From Priestia aryabhattai (GTDB taxonomy: Bacteria; Bacillota; Bacilli; Bacillales; Bacillaceae_H), in contig NZ_JAMBOQ010000003.1 of NCBI RefSeq assembly GCF_023715685.1, forward strand, positions 186,001-250,000: 64,000 nucleotides of DNA. The letters run 5' to 3'. Below, piece after piece: positions 63,940 through 64,000 of the stretch (positions within the stretch are counted from its first letter, which is position 1; the number at the start of each line of letters is the position of its first letter). The position numbers and the translations under genes were made by a program. Below the pieces are notes generated by a model, which made no database searches, had not been told where the DNA came from, and saw nothing but the letters and a program-made list of their open reading frames with translations.

Positions 63940-64000
63940 GTGTTAACCAAAAATTACGGACCTTTAACAGGAGTCCAAATACTAGATATCTCTACTATGA
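63940..64000 (+). CDS. CaiB/BaiF-family CoA-transferase, N-terminal fragment (runs off the window)
   Basis: The GTG at 63940 follows CCGGAGGGG. The only residues visible, LTKNYGPLTGVQILDISTM, match the conserved opening of family III CoA-transferases (GPL-GV-VLD-ST). It lies 111 bases after the MFS gene in the same direction and is probably cotranscribed, implying CoA activation of the imported acid. Confidence 0.7.
   Translation, partial: MLTKNYGPLTGVQILDISTM

Noticed and set aside
1..64000. Prophage, insertion sequence, CRISPR, tRNA or rRNA genes
   Set aside because: I looked for transposases, integrases, regular repeat-spacer arrays and tRNA-like folds and saw none I could support.

Overview
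The window looks like chromosome of a low-GC Gram-positive Bacillaceae member. Gene content and gene order (rbsRKDACB, trePAR, ywcBA, the kipI/kipA/ycsF/ycsG genes, the yhcABC-type efflux cluster, sigL, BluB) fit Priestia (Bacillus) megaterium or a close relative. This is inferred from family resemblance, not from a search. Shine-Dalgarno sequences are strong (AGGAGG type), and TTG and GTG starts are common. Most transcription units end in clear hairpin-plus-T terminators. I saw no rRNA, tRNA, CRISPR array, prophage or insertion sequence.

Layout. 1-1.4 kb: the 5' end of sigL (sigma-54), an HxlR regulator and a decayed quinone oxidoreductase. 1.4-7.5 kb: an asymmetric heterodimeric ABC exporter, an unknown protein and a ywcB-ywcA solute symporter pair. 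8-15.8 kb: an IclR regulator, an aldo/keto reductase, a short-chain dehydrogenase, and a MarR-flanked EmrA/EmrB-type efflux operon with flavoprotein and anchored-protein genes. 15.8-21.6 kb: the complete ribose operon with a cre site. 22-24 kb: a coiled-coil 3D-domain wall protein preceded by a consensus WalR box, then a flavin reductase-like gene. 24.2-28.2 kb: a sugar ABC importer operon with no ATPase gene, plus an isomerase/epimerase. 29-33.3 kb: a truncated response regulator, small housekeeping-type genes and a GABA-type aminotransferase. 33.3-35 kb: a SAM-I riboswitch with no gene behind it, a secreted protein with a 31-residue membrane peptide, and a lone ykoF. 35.3-38.5 kb: a purine-type deaminase and an NCS2 purine permease, each with a terminator-bearing leader. 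38.7-44.9 kb: a LacI regulator, a shikimate kinase, and an aldehyde dehydrogenase / TPP enzyme / type I dehydroquinase operon. 45.2-49.4 kb: the trehalose PTS operon with two TreR operators. 49.6-53.4 kb: the 5-oxoprolinase cluster. 53.4-60.5 kb: a hemolysin III-type membrane protein, DUF1643, two tandem 21-residue amphipathic peptides, BluB, an AI-2E exporter-family protein, an interrupted LysR gene beside a decayed dehydrogenase, and a DedA-like protein. 60.5-64 kb: a structured-RNA candidate, a YdiB-type quinate/shikimate dehydrogenase, an MFS transporter and the start of a CoA-transferase.

The most notable signal is a palindrome, TTAGATCGATCTAA, or close variants of it. It occurs as a pair before the aldehyde dehydrogenase operon at 40.8 kb, once before the YdiB-type gene at 61 kb, and as a variant pair before the MFS transporter at 62.5 kb. 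Two of these promoters also carry cre-like sites. The genes behind the sites (dehydroquinase, quinate/shikimate dehydrogenase, aldehyde dehydrogenase, TPP enzyme, organic-anion transporter, CoA-transferase) suggest a carbon-catabolite-controlled regulon for quinate/shikimate or related acids. Other leads are the tandem peptides at 55.8 kb, the orphan SAM riboswitch at 33.4 kb, and the structured RNA at 60.6 kb.
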